DNA from: Gnetum montanum
Taxonomy: Eukaryota; Streptophyta; Gnetopsida; Gnetales; Gnetaceae
Direction of reading: 5' to 3'
Assembly: GCA_015680685.1 (NCBI GenBank)
Contig: MNCI01006151.1
Coordinates: 253,348 to 317,347, forward strand
Length of the DNA stretch: 64,000 bases
The position numbers were made by a program, and so were the translations under genes. Position 1 is the stretch's first letter. Every line of letters starts with the position of its first letter. Of the stretch, positions 1-12,254 are shown piece after piece. The notes beneath the pieces are model-generated. The model was not told the origin of the DNA. It was given only the letters and a program-made list of their open reading frames with translations, and searched no databases.

Positions 1-285
1 GCACTTAGGCTAGATTAGACTCATTTCCTATTGCTCATTAGTTTAATCAATATTATTTTCCATTGCCTCTAGGAGTAGCATTAGTTTAGGATCACATCAT
101 ACACCTCACTCTGGACTAAACCATACGTGACAAAGCAAATACTAGTCCAAGTGGGAAGACAGTGAACTGCGATCAACATGTAACTATCTAGATACCACAA
201 CTAGCCTGTCCACAGAGTTCGACCGAATCATGCGTGAACGCTCGTATTCATATGGTTGGGCGTAGGGGTACCTCATCGCTCATCA
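1..285 (+). repeat. 5' LTR of element A, 3' part only
   Basis: This copy of the last 285 bp of the LTR ends in CTCATCA at 285 and is followed one base later by the primer binding site. It pairs with 4,978-5,262 at roughly 93 percent identity by eye. Confidence 0.95.
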
Positions 286-286
286 T

Positions 287-304
287 TGGTGCTATTGCCG
301 GGGA
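287..304 (+). promoter_or_regulatory. Primer binding site of element A (tRNA-Asp type)
   Basis: The 18 bases after the LTR match the complement of the 3' end of plant tRNA-Asp(GUC) with three transition differences. Elements B, C and D carry related sites at the same place. Confidence 0.8.
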
Positions 305-414
305 TGGTGCTAGTTATTTAGATTAGTTACATCATACAAGGTTGTTGTAAAGGACTTAATGATATATCTTTTAGAAAGAAATAATTATAAAAAGTCACAC
401 ATAACTTCACAACC

Positions 415-2316
415 ATGTCTCTTCTACAAGACTATAATAGTGTCACATCTAGTGAGGCAATTCATTGGAGAACCAACGAATATTATGACAATGAAGATTG
501 GAGTACGCAACCCAAGGTGGTTTTTTCTTATAAACATAAACAAAGACAACATCGTTCCAATGCACAAAAGCATAACATACCTAGTGATGATGAGCCCCTA
601 CTAGCCACTACAAGCTTAACAGAAATACAAGAGACTATTCGAATAACCTGCAGGCATCGTAAGGAAAGTAGTCTACCCATGCTTGATTTAAATAACTTTC
701 CCAAGTTTTTAGGAGGCTATGATTCAGATCTGCAACAACATTTACAAGCCTTCTATGATGCCTATACATGGAACAACATTGATAATGGGTGGAAAAAACT
801 TAAGCTCTTTCTTCTAACATTTGTTGGCCAAGCAAAAGTATGGTATGGGTCATTAAAACCAAAATCAATTCGATGTTGGCCAACAATGGTAGAACTTTTC
901 AACAAAAGATATCAAACCTATGTGAGAGTGTCAGCCTTGAGGAGACAAATCCAAGAATGGAAACAAGCACAACATGAACCCTTGGACATGGCCTTAGAAA
1001 GATATTATGCATTGCTAAACAACTACCCAGGCCATGGGTTCTCTGAGGAAAGGCTAATGTACCATATCATAGATGGGCTCTGTAATGAAACAAGGGAGAC
1101 CCTAGGGATGTACGCCTAAGGTCAACTATATGAGCTACAAACCCATCAACTACAAGAGCTTATTAAGTGGATAGCAAAAGAAGAAGGAGAAATAGCCAAA
1201 TGGAAGGATGTTGAAAGTTCTCAATAGGACCAAAATCTTAACTTAACAAGGGTCCATGATCATGAAGAGGAGAAATCAACTCACTTCAATGAGGTGGAAT
1301 CATCTTTGCAAATCCTATAATCACTAGATGAAATTGAGACAAAGATCAATAAGATGATGGACTACGTACATGAAAGATGTGGAGAATATGCCAACATTAT
1401 TAGAGGAAGAGATATGCCAAATCGAGAAACAGGACAGGACACCATGGGACAATCGAAACAAACAGTAGAAGAGAATAAGAATAATAACTCAACTACCAAT
1501 CATACGTATCAATGTAACTTCTATCTGTATGATCACCCAAAAGGCCGATGTCCAATTTTGTCACATTTACATGAGCATTGAGGAGGAATGTTACATCCAT
1601 ATTTTGTACAGAAATATCAGGTTCAACCACAATGGCAAAAACCTTAGTCATGGGGGAGGCCACTGCCAACTAGACCATACCCTTTGTATGTCCCAACACC
1701 AAATGCTTATTATTTTCAACACCCTATTTCTCCAACAAAATTAGCATCCTCTACCTCACCTCATCGTTATCATTCTCCCGAGTACTATCCACCCAGGTCC
1801 TCTCCAACAGGATCACCACCTCATGTGCCTTACACTTCTCCTCAACCTCAATATTCTCATACTTCACCCCCTTCTACATCATCACCTGCTATGCCAAAAT
1901 ATTTTGCACCACAGCACCAACTGGCAAACATTACTTATGCTGCTACTATCAACAGTAGTGGAGGTCCTCCACAACATCGAAGGCCTCCCTTCTTTAGACG
2001 TGACTGTCGAAAGGGACACCACAATATAGAAACCACTACATCCACCAACTCGGCACAAATCCAACACTTTGGCACATCTTCCTCTTTGAACCCAACGCCT
2101 CATGTTACCTTATCAAGGCCATCACTCAATACTCTAACAACCATGAGGCCTAATGAATATTGCCACAAGGGGAGACATGTTGATCCTTACATACCATCTT
2201 ACAGTCACAAGTACCATAGTGGGTCAACTCCATATAAATTAACCACATCCTATAACTTGCCCCACTATGTCAGCTCTAATCCAGTGTGTGAACCCCAATG
2301 GGGTAAGTATGACTAG
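415..2316 (+). pseudogene. gag: Element A gag polyprotein, broken by stops
   Basis: The reading frame opens at ATG 415 and runs 234 codons to an in-frame TAA at 1,117-1,119; similarity to the gag of B and D continues past it through further stops. The conserved capsid-like part (about residues 85-234) has the retrotransposon gag pattern: a leucine-rich helix ending in KLKLF, then WYGSL, then a LRRQIQEWKQ segment and a C-terminal GLCNETRETLGMYA segment. A zinc-knuckle-like motif near 1,514-1,553 has lost its second cysteine (C-x2-Y-x3-H-x4-C). The C-terminal part (1,684-2,316) is rich in Pro, Ser, Tyr and Gln, as in element B. Role if functional: particle assembly and RNA packaging. It is not expected to give a full protein now. 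Confidence 0.85.
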
Positions 2317-3761
2317 GCCCCAATATTTTCAACATGCAAGGATCCCCACCTTCCATTTATTAATTCTAGCCATGCTCAACCATTTAACTATGGGGGGATA
2401 TCCTCCATTCTAACAACATAGAATTAATAAATATCTTTCTATTTCTTTAATTTTTCAACTTTTTGTTTTCCAGCTTTTCACCTTTTAATTTATTATTTTA
2501 TCTTTTTGCATTTTTATCTTTTTATGAGTAATCTCATCTATGAATAAAACACTCATGTGACTCATTGGTTGAGGTGTTTTTTTATGCTATCAAGTATCTG
2601 GTGATTAATTATTTGGATAGTGATCCCATTACACCACTCATCCATTCTACAAATAAGAGGTTTTGTTCGAGGTTACAGTTATATTCTTGACATTCTTAAA
2701 ACTTAAACTTAATTTTGTGTTCATTATACCCAGAATGAAGAAGGATGGACCAAGAGGGAATGATTAGGGTGTGACATCAAGGGGCCTTGCGGATTCTCTT
2801 TGGTGACGTCTATGGGAGTTATCATGCAACATGGTTGTACTAAGATCCTTATAGATCTAATGAAATTTGGGAGTAAGAGTAATCAAAAGGGTATTCAAAA
2901 ATCAAATACTCTTCTAGGGGGTCCCACTAGAAAGACATGCACCCATGCCTAAAGGTTGGTGATTTCTTTGGATTCAGTGAAGTGAAAAAAAAAAGAAAGA
3001 AAGAGAAAAAGCAAAAGAAAAAGGAAGTGCCACAAAACAAAAATCACTCCTCCCTTGAACAAAACGCCAAGTGATCATATGCCTTGTTGTTATGGTACTC
3101 TCATAGTTGCTCATCATGGGATGAAACAATATGATATCACTGATTAGAGGAATGGACTTGGTCTTGATCTTGGAACGACGGGTTAATGACACATTAATCA
3201 TGCTTTACATGCAGGATTCATTGTGCCCTAAGTCAGTTACCTCACATCCCAATCTCTGCAATCCCTTCTCCGATTCATTCCATCTCGTTGTTCATGTATT
3301 TGTGACTCGTGTCTTATATAGCATTGAATTCATACCTCATCATGGTGGTATCAACATGTGTGTGTTTTGTTGCATTACTATAGATTACATTTAACCCTTC
3401 TAATGCCTACAGACATTTTAAGGTGTGTTTACGCAAGGGCATTATAGGTTGGAACCTACTTTGGGGAGGACCCACTTGTGTGACTTTTGTAATTTTTATT
3501 TGTTGCACACCACCACATCATCTTATACCCTCTGAGTATTTCATTTCCAAACCTATTCTTTCCTTTGTCATTATTTTATCAAACGTTCCTCAAAACCAGG
3601 CCCGACATTAAACTTTTAGGGCAACTTCCTTGAAAAATATCTAACTTTAAAATCACACTAAGTAAGGAATGCAACATTTATTAAATGTAATGAGTAAGGT
3701 ATAAAATCATTGAACTCTTTTCAAATAACCTTAATAACATATGATCTTTGTGTGATTATAG
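2317..3761 (+). other. Non-coding internal region of element A where pol is missing
   Basis: No protease, RT, RNase H or integrase motif is seen. A stretch near 2,915-2,955 matches, in opposite orientation, B at about 23,430-23,460 and D at about 58,770-58,800, which lie between the last pol gene and the downstream ORF of those elements. A therefore jumps from the end of gag to the spacer that normally follows integrase. AT-rich, with a purine run near 2,985-3,025. Confidence 0.7.
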
Positions 3762-4197
3762 ATGACCCCTAAAAGAAGACAACAAGGAGGACCTTCTCAA
3801 GGTGCAATCGAACAACTTGGGGGAGGCAGAGGCCAAGGACCTCATGCAGAACATGCAAAGCAGAAGGCAATCATTCAACATCCATTATGAAACTCCTATT
3901 ACTACATAATCTATCCAAGAAAAGGGAGGAGAGGTCAGGGCCCGAGCCTATGAAGAGGAATGACACCTATTTGTTGCATGGTATGTCAAGGCCAATCAAG
4001 TGTTCCCATAGCTGTTGTGTCCATGAAAGGTGCTGACTCCATCAAACATTGGAACATCAGCATTGATGGCTCATAATCCTCAAATAGAAGAGGTGAAATG
4101 TCAGGTGCTTCTTCAACGATATCTATCTCAGAAGCCTGATGCACAAGCCAAAGGAAAAGAACCCATGGAGGAGCCACCACTACCGGGAACCCCATGA
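3762..4197 (+). pseudogene. Element A downstream ORF, both ends kept, middle deleted
   Basis: ATG 3,762 starts MTPKRRQQGGPSQ, matching the start of the downstream ORF in B (VAPKSKRS, start codon GTG) and D (MAPKIGAQ). The frame stops after 42 codons at 3,890. The end of the ORF is recognisable as EEPPLPGTP with TGA at 4,195-4,197, matching QEPPLPGTV-stop in B. Only about 145 codons of space remain against about 940 in B. Function unknown. The start codon is immediately preceded by TGTGATTATAG, which resembles a splice acceptor (see findings). Confidence 0.7.
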
Positions 4198-4329
4198 GTT
4201 CCGCAAGTTTTTTCTTTTGTGTCTATGTTCAAATTTTGTTTAATTCTCCACTGCGGCATGAATAAATTTCTAGTTAGTCAATAATCCCATACCTATTCAC
4301 TGTGTATTCAATTAAGCTTGTTCCTCACT

Positions 4330-4367
4330 TTGACTCGAGGACGAGTTTTTACTCAGTCGTGGAGGTA
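4330..4367 (+). promoter_or_regulatory. Tract before the 3' LTR of element A (polypurine tract region)
   Basis: The 38 bases before the LTR closely match the minus-strand sequence just before the 3' LTR of B: a GACTCGAGGACGAGTTTT-like block, then a GTGGAGGTA purine tract touching the TGATGA terminus. This is the expected site for plus-strand DNA priming. Confidence 0.75.
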
Positions 4368-5262
4368 TGATGAAGTGTCATTAAGTCGATGCATCAACAG
4401 CGCCACGTATACGCGGCCACGTCGATGCATTGACGGGGCCACATATATGCGGCCATGTCGATGCAACCTTCCTACATCGAAGAGGCCCCATTTACGTAAT
4501 GGCCTATCCTGGCCTATAAATAAGAGGGCCTTCTGCCTCATTTAGGCATCCTTCTGTTAGTTGTAGCAAAGCCCTTGCATTTTGTTTCTATAGGAGTTAG
4601 ATTATTTTCCCAAGTGCATCCCTGCAGTGTGATGCTTGTAATTGTATGACAACTTTATTCGAGTGTAATGTACTTGGCCGTGCACATGATCAAAAATAAA
4701 GATCGAGATTACTTCATCATTGCAGCATTCACTTAGTTTAATTATTTAATTTTTATTGTTAATTATTATTATTATTTATTATTTTATTAATTAATATTTC
4801 TTTATCATCATTTACTATTCCTGTTATTTAATGCGAAATGAGTACGACTTAATCACGAGCATTTAAGTGTGACTACTTGGCAACCCAGTAGTGTACCTAG
4901 GATCTACGCTTGGTAATCCCAGTAGTCGTGCATAAGGTCCAAGATGTGTATGGATGATTAAGGAATGAATGCTCATCGCACTTAGGCTAGATTAGACTCA
5001 TTTCCTATTGCTCATTAGTTTAATAAATATTATTTTCCATTGCCTCTAGGAGTAGCATTAGTTTAGGATCACATCATACGCCTCACTCTGGACTAAACCA
5101 TACATGACAAAGCAAATACTAGTCCAGATGAGAAGACAACGAACTGCGATCAATGTGTAACTATCTAGATACCACAACTAGCCTCTCCAGGAAGTTCGAC
5201 CAGATCGTGCGTGAATGCTCGTATTCGTATGGTTGGGCGTAGGGGTACCTCATCGCTCATCA
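4368..5262 (+). repeat. 3' LTR of element A (895 bp)
   Basis: Starts TGATGA at 4,368 and ends TCATCA at 5,262, an inverted terminal pair shared by all LTRs of this family in the window. U3 has a cluster of TCGATG/GGCC repeats (about 4,382-4,470), a TATA box TATAAATA at 4,515-4,522 and a polyadenylation signal AATAAA at 4,695-4,700. Two copies of a CTTGG-AA-CCCAGTAGT motif lie at 4,876-4,893 and 4,909-4,926. TATA and AATAAA on the plus strand confirm orientation. Confidence 0.95.
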
Positions 5263-5338
5263 AAGGCCTAGTTAATAAGGCTATGTCAACAAGGTCGATG
5301 AGGGCTTGTCGACATAGCCAACTGAACATGACTCATCA
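5263..5338 (-). repeat. 76-bp U3 end of an older gypsy LTR into which element A inserted
   Basis: Read on the minus strand it starts TGATGAGTCATG and has the GGC/TCGAC repeat cluster typical of U3 in this family. It is cut abruptly by the end of element A; the rest should lie left of the window. Its outer end (5,338) abuts copia sequence, so the older element was itself inserted in the copia. Confidence 0.75.
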
Positions 5339-6410
5339 ATCTGCATAACTTACTAACCACTTCGATTCAAGTTTAGGAAAATTTTCAAAAATAGTGGTAT
5401 ACACATTTCCTTTTCTAGTTCCTTCTATCACAGTGTTTCCAATAGATAAATTTTTTATTCTACAATTTTCTTTTGAAAAAGTATCATTAAAATTTGAATT
5501 ACAAAGCTAACTAACACTAAGAAGATTATGTTTTAATTGATCAATGAAAAATACTTTCTTTATAGCTAGTAATCCCTAACCTTTACTTCCTATGGTACAA
5601 ATACCTATTAAATGTGCTTCCATATTGTTCCAAATGTGACTATTTCACAATTATGTTTTATGAAATGGGTGAAGTAAAATTTTTCACCTATCATGTGCCT
5701 TAAACACCCACTATCAATATGCCACATGCTAGCTTTATCATTAGAGAAAGAAATTTGAGTTATCAAGTTCTTCTCATTCTTTTCTTCTTTTCTTTTCCAA
5801 CCCTACATGGTTCCCATTCTAGGCTACTTTTATAAAGACCAAGAGTAGTGATGTAATCTAAGATAAAAAAATATATTGAATATAATAATATTTCCCACAA
5901 AAGAAGCATTTCAAGGTTTTTTCTTTAGAAGATTTACCAAACCTGAATAATTGTTGTTTTTGGTGTTTGGACTACTACATAGAGTTCTTATTCATCTGCT
6001 CAATTACATATGTTAGTTTTTGAATCACAGCCCTAAGATTTGAGTTTTCCTTTTTATGATAAGAGCATTCCTCATATAGAACTCTAATTTTCATTTGCTT
6101 GACATTTAAAGAGTATTTTATTTCAATACATAGATTTTGGAAAGAAAGAATCTCATTGCAAAATATTCCATTCATTTCTTCAATATCACAATCACTATTA
6201 AGCTTACAAGAGTAGACACTTTTATTTTTGAATAGAATGAATGAAATGAAATATTTACCTTTTTGGCAGATGTAATACAAAAATTGGATACATCATTTGA
6301 TAAAGAGAATTAGTACCCTTGACCTATTATGTCTGGTATTCATAGTCCTTTCCATTGTTCACTCTTGGAGATTGATGAAGAGTGCAAGAGTACCAAGCTC
6401 TAATACCACT
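5339..6410 (-). pseudogene. Ty1/copia element: primer site and gag-protease part, decayed
   Basis: Read from 6,408 downwards, the minus strand shows a broken gag (longest open part 5,975-6,280), a CFFC zinc-knuckle start near 5,900 and a copia protease segment near 5,690-5,750 with the pattern WHIDSGCLRHM, close to the family's W-x-x-DSG-x-x-x-HM. Several stops and frameshifts interrupt it. The rest of pol should lie beyond the insertions that cut it at 5,339. Confidence 0.75.
6397..6408 (-). promoter_or_regulatory. Copia primer binding site (initiator tRNA-Met type)
   Basis: Minus strand TGGTATTAGAGC differs at one base from the standard complement of tRNA-iMet and lies two bases inside the LTR. 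Confidence 0.85.
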
Positions 6411-7446
6411 TGAGAATCATTGAACTTATAAAGGGGTGGATGAATAAGTTTTCCAAAAACATTTATCTAACACAAAGCACACACCAATTTTAACATGATT
6501 CCCCAATTTTGATAGTCCACACTTAGATGGTAGTTCACAAGCACACCTCCAAACTTTGTTCCTTCCAAAATATGATTTGAAGGGTACCGCACCCTGTACA
6601 AGCTCTAAGCTCCACTCTAGAGTGATTTGACACTACAAATCCACTCAACCCCACAAGGTCTTAACAAGCTTAAAATGTGGTTTCAAGGATCTCATCACCT
6701 TTACAACTTGAGCTCTAATTCAGAGTGTTGTGGCGCTACACCAGCACTCAATCCCATAGGATCTCAACAAGCTCAAGAAAGATGCCTTCTTGTAAGAAGC
6801 ACGTCAACCTCTCAAGGTAATAAAAGAGAACTACAATCACAAGGAATGAATGCAACTAAGTTTGTTGATCCTTGTACTTTGAGGTATAGCTCACTTTGAA
6901 CAATTAAAATAGACAAAATATTCTACGATGATGAACAACAATGATTACAATGATTGCTAGATGATTTACAATTAATAGTACCAAATCGTCCACATTTCCC
7001 AATGAGAACAAAGTCTTCTTATAGCCAATATGTTTCTAAAATCACCTCAAATTTTGTGCAATGGCTAATTAACGATCACTAGAAATGTATTCCTCGAGAC
7101 TAAGACATCTTTTTGTAATCAACCTTCATTCTAGAAAGATGTCTTTCTATCCTGAAAGACATCTTCTATTTTCTAAAGATATCTTCTTTTGTGCTACCTT
7201 TAATTCTATCATGATGTCTTTTGTTTCTTGGAGACATCTTTCTTCAACTCCCTTTTGCCCTATGAAATCTTCATTCCTTGTCCATGTTCTTAAGCTTACA
7301 CATGCCTTGTTATCTCAATATAAGTTATTGATGATGTCTCTATGAAGTTTTTGTCCATACACAATCCTACCCTATAAACACAACATCATACAAACATCCT
7401 ATGTTCTCTACTTTTCTTAAGGTTTTAACATATCAAAAGGTCAACA
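6411..7446 (-). repeat. 5' LTR of the copia element (1,036 bp)
   Basis: On the minus strand it starts TGTTGACC and ends GATTCTCA, directly next to the primer site. Open frames in it (for example 6,627-6,899 and 7,085-7,345) match no known protein. Its outer edge abuts the gypsy integrase relic at 7,447. Confidence 0.75.
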
Positions 7447-7453
7447 AATTTTC

Positions 7454-7960
7454 ATGGATTTCATTATCCTTTTAACATGGAACTAGAGTGGTTGTGATGT
7501 TATTATTATCATAGTAGATTTGTTGTCAAAATCTAACCTTTTTCTTACTACATGAGCCTTGGTTAGTGTAGATGAAATGAAAAATTTATTTATTATGGAG
7601 ATAGTGTGATTACATGGGTTACCACAAAAGATTATTAGTGATCAAGATCCTTGATTAACCTTGAGATTTTAGAAAGCATTTTAGATAGAGATGGAGCTAA
7701 GGCTAAACATGAGTTCAAAATATCATTTGGATATAGATGGTCAAACCAAGAAAATGAATTAAATTCTAGAGAACATGCTAAGAGCCCATGTATTATAGTA
7801 TAGTGATAGTTGGATTTCCTGACACTTTGAATCTCTTAACTCCATCATCTACATAAAATATAGTTAGTATAAACTAAGTGAGAAGCCCTTACATTTTCTC
7901 TATTGGATGCTTAATAGACCTTACACTAGAGGAGAGGAATGGGAAATAACAACAACCTAT
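7454..7960 (+). pseudogene. Ty3/gypsy integrase catalytic core relic
   Basis: One frame with many stops reads through the integrase core in order: MDFI with the first Asp, VDLLSKSNLF, LFIMEIV, LHGLPQKIISDQDP with the second Asp, LNMSSKYH and DGQTKKMN. The third acidic residue (Glu in GQTERVN-type sequences) is Lys here. This pattern is typical of chromodomain-type gypsy elements and differs from the Athila/Tat-like elements in the window. The N-terminal zinc finger is absent because the copia element inserted at this point. Confidence 0.8.
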
Positions 7961-10559
7961 AATAAGATCAATCCACATGCATGTACATATACACATATGA
8001 TCATACTAAACTAAATCATAACATAATTTTAAACTTACACATGCTAGCATAGCTACTTATATTTCTAACACACTGTAGCACCTAAAAAAATTAATCATCA
8101 AAGAATTGAAAATCCTAGCTACAATAGCCTAATCCTAAATCCTAAGGACTTCCAAAAATAGAATTCAAGGTACCTTAGATGGTCTAGTTGATCACCCAAG
8201 GACTTACAAAGTGTAAATAGAAATGAAAATAGCAATAGAATTACAAATTTGAATGAAAACAAATTATCATAGAATTAAACTTGAAAATAAATCTACATTA
8301 AAAACTAAACTAAAAAATTTATTGAATAACATTATAAAGTTTAAGAAGTACATATGTGTGCTTAAAGCACAAGCAGCTATTTTGAATAAAGCTTGAAGCC
8401 TATTGGAGTCAGCAGGATGTGTTTTGCAGTCAATCTCCACGGTCTAGGTACTTTCAAGTTTCAATCTCTTGCAACTCCTTGTTTATTTCTATTTGGGTTT
8501 GCAACTTTGACTACAAATGGTGGTAATAGTGATACACACTTTTGTTTTAATGGTACTATGCTAAGGGTATCCAATGCTCAGCATAGATGTCAAATGGGAT
8601 GCAAAAGTGGTCAAGGTTGCAAAGTAAGGCTATGGGTTGCACAAATGCTTATTTGAGATTACTCAAAATTCCTTAAGTGTGGAACCTGAATATTGTGTTT
8701 TCATTTGGATTTATAGGCTTTTAGATTACTAATTTAATGTTGCAAACTATTGCCATAATTATTGATAGATTAATGTCTATTTGTAGGTGTCACAGCTATG
8801 ATTCCAACATAGTTAACCATTTTTGGTAAGTTTTGATACACCAAGGCGATCAAAACCCATTTTCATACTAAAAGTAGTAAACAAAATATTGTGAGTATGT
8901 TGGCCTTCACCTTGACTATGCTAGCCTTGGAAAACTATGTTGGGATCTGTTGAAAATGTGTTAACTATGCTAGTTAATATGCATTTTTTGAAATCCATGA
9001 TGATACACTTGCCATGTTGTCAACACTAGAAAATGCAACAATTGCATTGGGAATTTGCTGGGAAAATGGAAAACCTAACAACTCCAACATTGGATGTGTG
9101 TAGCTACATTAGGTTTTGTGATGACTACATTGCCTGTGGTTGGAAAAGATGAAAATCCAACATCATCTATGCTTAGGGTAGATCATTTTAGCATAGTTGA
9201 GCCTATACTTGTACAATAACCCATGAAAATGTCAAATTTGGTAGTTCCCAATGAACTGTTAGCCTTTCCAAGCCCATCTATAGATACAATAACACTTTTT
9301 CCACTTGGAAAGTAAGGCAATAACAACTTATGAGACATTTTTCAGCTCCAAAAAGTTAAAGTATGCAAGATTGCAACTCCTATTCTACTAACCTTACACT
9401 TACAATAAGATCTTACCTCAAGTTGAATGGTGAAGGTTATAAATTATTATATGTGTTTTCTTTGTGGTGTTTAATTGGCCCCTCTTTGTTGATGTTTGGA
9501 GAATTGACTCGAGAGACATCGCTAAAGAATACAAAACACCACTACAAGCCCATCACCAACATTTCCTCTCCATACTTGATCTTGTAGTGTTGAACCCTAT
9601 CAAAGAGTGCTTATGATCATTGGATAAGATTTTAATAAGGTAATGAAAGTTGTCAGTTATATTTGTCACAAATGGTCATGAGGGTTAATAATGAGTTCCA
9701 TAGGTTGACATCATGGCTATGATATGGCATAAACATGTTGAATAATTGGTAATTTATTTTGCACTTTGTGCTTTAAAGTATTCATCCCTCAATAATATTT
9801 TTGAGGAGCCAAAACCTCACTCCAAGGCCTCTCTAGAAATTAGGCTTCTTGGTAATTTTCTTCCTCATTTTTTTAGGGGTAAAACCTTCATTGGGTTTCA
9901 TTACCAAGCACATCTTTGATTTGGTTTTCCCTTTGATTGAGATTTATTACACTCAAAAAACTTGATGGTTTTCCCATTCAATGAGATGTGTTACATTCAA
10001 TGGACTTGTAGGTAGACCATGATGAAGGAGATGTCAATTGTCCATAATGCATGAGTGTCAAACATAGGTCACTATTGTTATTTAAGACACAGAAGGTCAT
10101 AATCAGGATAGAGGATTCGGCTCAAGGACATTATAATGGCAATGATGTCAAACAAGCACTCTTGGTATGGCAAGCAAAGTTCACCAAGTCTTACACATTG
10201 AGGTCACATTGATGACTTGCTATCATAATGAGTTGCATCTTTGTGATGACTCTAGGCTTCATCCTCCAAGCACAACTCCAAGAGAATAACAAAATAAGAC
10301 AAAGAAAGCATGGTATGACAATACAATTCATAGGTTACATGAAAGAATTAGCAAACTAGGCCACTGAAGGTTATAGTTGTTACACCCAAGAGAGATCTAC
10401 ATCTTGCATTATAGTTGTTACAAAGTTTTTCAATCCATTTTTTGTGCAAACAGAGATAGAGAAAAGAAAGTGGGCTTGCTTGTTATTGATCATCATGATC
10501 ATGGATGTTAATGTTGATACCTATAAAAAAATGTGTAAATATAATAAGTTTTTAGATAG
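7961..10559. other. 2.6 kb AT-rich sequence, unclassified
   Basis: No gene could be supported. The open frames 8,393-8,656 and 9,363-9,587 show no recognisable domain and poor coding character. About 8,780-9,190 contains recurrent short motifs of the CTATG(C/T)T(A/G)G type, like the U3 repeats of other elements, so this may be decayed LTR sequence. Another stretch (about 9,890-10,010) repeats a phrase about ATG-rich GAGAT(G/T)T(A/G)TTACA. Identity remains open. Confidence 0.4.
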
Positions 10560-10890
10560 GAATGATTGATTAGATTGGCCAATTCATTTCCATCTTAGTT
10601 ATATGTAATTAGTATGCCACCATCCATTTGTAGAGGTCACTAGGGATAGCAAATGTCATTTTCCATCTATCTTTAGGATGCATTTGTATCTACTAGAATC
10701 AAAACTTTAAATTGAACTTAGAATAAACATTTGTGTTTAGAAGTCTTTGGAACAAGTCATCCTTTTTTGGAATAGGATGTTGAATCAGCTTTATCAAATC
10801 ATTTAGAGGTTTATAGTTGACCACTAACCTCTTTTTTCCTCTAACTTGTTCTACACATTTGTTGAAGTAGAATGCAGTACAAGTAAACAT
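10560..10890 (-). pseudogene. EPRV copy 1: start of reverse transcriptase
   Basis: The first RT blocks are readable: an RGK-x-R-x-V-x-NYK-x-LN segment, a PIP-K-D-x-L segment and a YSKF segment, the caulimovirid version of RT motifs 1 and 2. The frame is open for 63 codons (10,699-10,890) and degenerates below. The YxDD catalytic box is not included. Confidence 0.8.
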
Positions 10891-11349
10891 GTTGTTGCTT
10901 CATTGTATTAACTTCATTTCTAAAAGAATATTAATTTTTTTGTTGCATTCTACTTTGAATAATGGAGGAATTCCTATATGGTAAGCTTTAGTTTTGATTT
11001 TGACATTATCTTTAAATTCAATTTGCACTAATGTTATTTTTTATGGGAAACCTTATGGGATCATCACTAGCTTATTTCAATATTTCTTCTCTTATACTAC
11101 TAAATTTATCTTCTATTTTTGACATTATTTAAATTCCACTATGTATTAGGTTCTCTATATAATGAATGCTACTTGAGGAAACAATTGTTATATTGATACT
11201 AGTGATCCAATCTCACATCACCTAAGGCAATAAAGATGGAACCAACCGTATATGTTCCAAAAACCTTGACGTTATCAATGTCTATCAACAAGTCATAAAT
11301 TTTCATTTCACAATGGATTATAATGATATGGATAGTTTTGTGATCTAAT

Positions 11350-11580
11350 TTGATACACACAATAGCTCTATGATTTCTTGCTACCTTTTGGGTTTCAAAC
11401 CTAATATAGGTTTTTGGGAATTCTTTCCAAAATTTTGTGGGTATAATATGTCATTTTGCTAAGGAAATTTCTACACCAAAATCTCTTAATGCATCTATGG
11501 GATATGCTTTATAATGCAAAATTTTAATGAATAAAGTGCATATTGGTAAATTTCTTTTTATGTTGGACATTTGTACGTAC
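11350..11580 (-). pseudogene. EPRV copy 1: protease region
   Basis: Similar to the protease-like segment of copy 2 at 17,551-17,799 but with stops and a disrupted active-site region. Found by matching the two copies in opposite orientation. Confidence 0.55.
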
Positions 11581-12254
11581 TATTAGGATTGGCATAACTT
11601 GGGTTTCTTTTTGATATTACTCCTCTTGATAACTTTCTTCTATTCATTCCAAATCTTCTAATTCTCATACTACCATTTGGATGAATCCTCTTAATTATTG
11701 GCTACATTACATTCATAACAAAGACTTGTTCAATTGATGAGGTTAAAACTAAGTTGTTTCTACTTCTTGTTGAAATGCATCATTAGGTTCATCCCATTCT
11801 ACTTCCTTTATAAGTTGAGAATCTAGGAATTTGAACCATCTTTCCTCATTTTCTAGTCATTGGTTAGCAAGTTATGCTTCTTTTTCTTCTATGTGTCTAT
11901 TTAATGCCATGATTTTATTAATCTCAAAAATTGGTAATTAGTTTTTCTTTTTGTAGCTTTCATAATTTTAATTTTATTACTTGATACATAGGATTTCTTT
12001 CAACAAGATCTATAGGTACTTTTTCTACTTCAAGAGTGTTCATAGAACATACATAATAATCTAAATCATCATTAATATCCATGTAATGTTGGTTAGGATC
12101 ATAATCAAAATCACTAATGATGTACTCAAACTATTTGTCTAACTCTATTAGTATATCTCCTGGTTTGAATGCTACATTTTCATTGACAACAAAGTCATAA
12201 TATTTTTCTAATAAGTTGTATTATTCTATGAAATTAAATTTGCATGGATACTTA

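Larger units (their letters stand above)
1..5262 (+). mobile_element. Element A: gag-only Ty3/gypsy LTR retrotransposon (5' LTR cut by window edge)
   Basis: Positions 1-285 repeat at 4,978-5,262, so the window opens inside the 5' LTR and the element ends at 5,262. Internal order is primer site, gag, about 1.4 kb without coding signal, a short remnant of the downstream ORF, a purine-rich tract and the 3' LTR. No protease, reverse transcriptase, RNase H or integrase is seen in any frame, so the element could move only with enzymes supplied in trans. Its gag, primer site, tract before the 3' LTR and downstream ORF ends match element B, which places it in the same Athila/Tat-like family. By eye the two LTR copies differ at about 19 of 285 positions, mostly transitions, making A younger than B. 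Confidence 0.9.
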
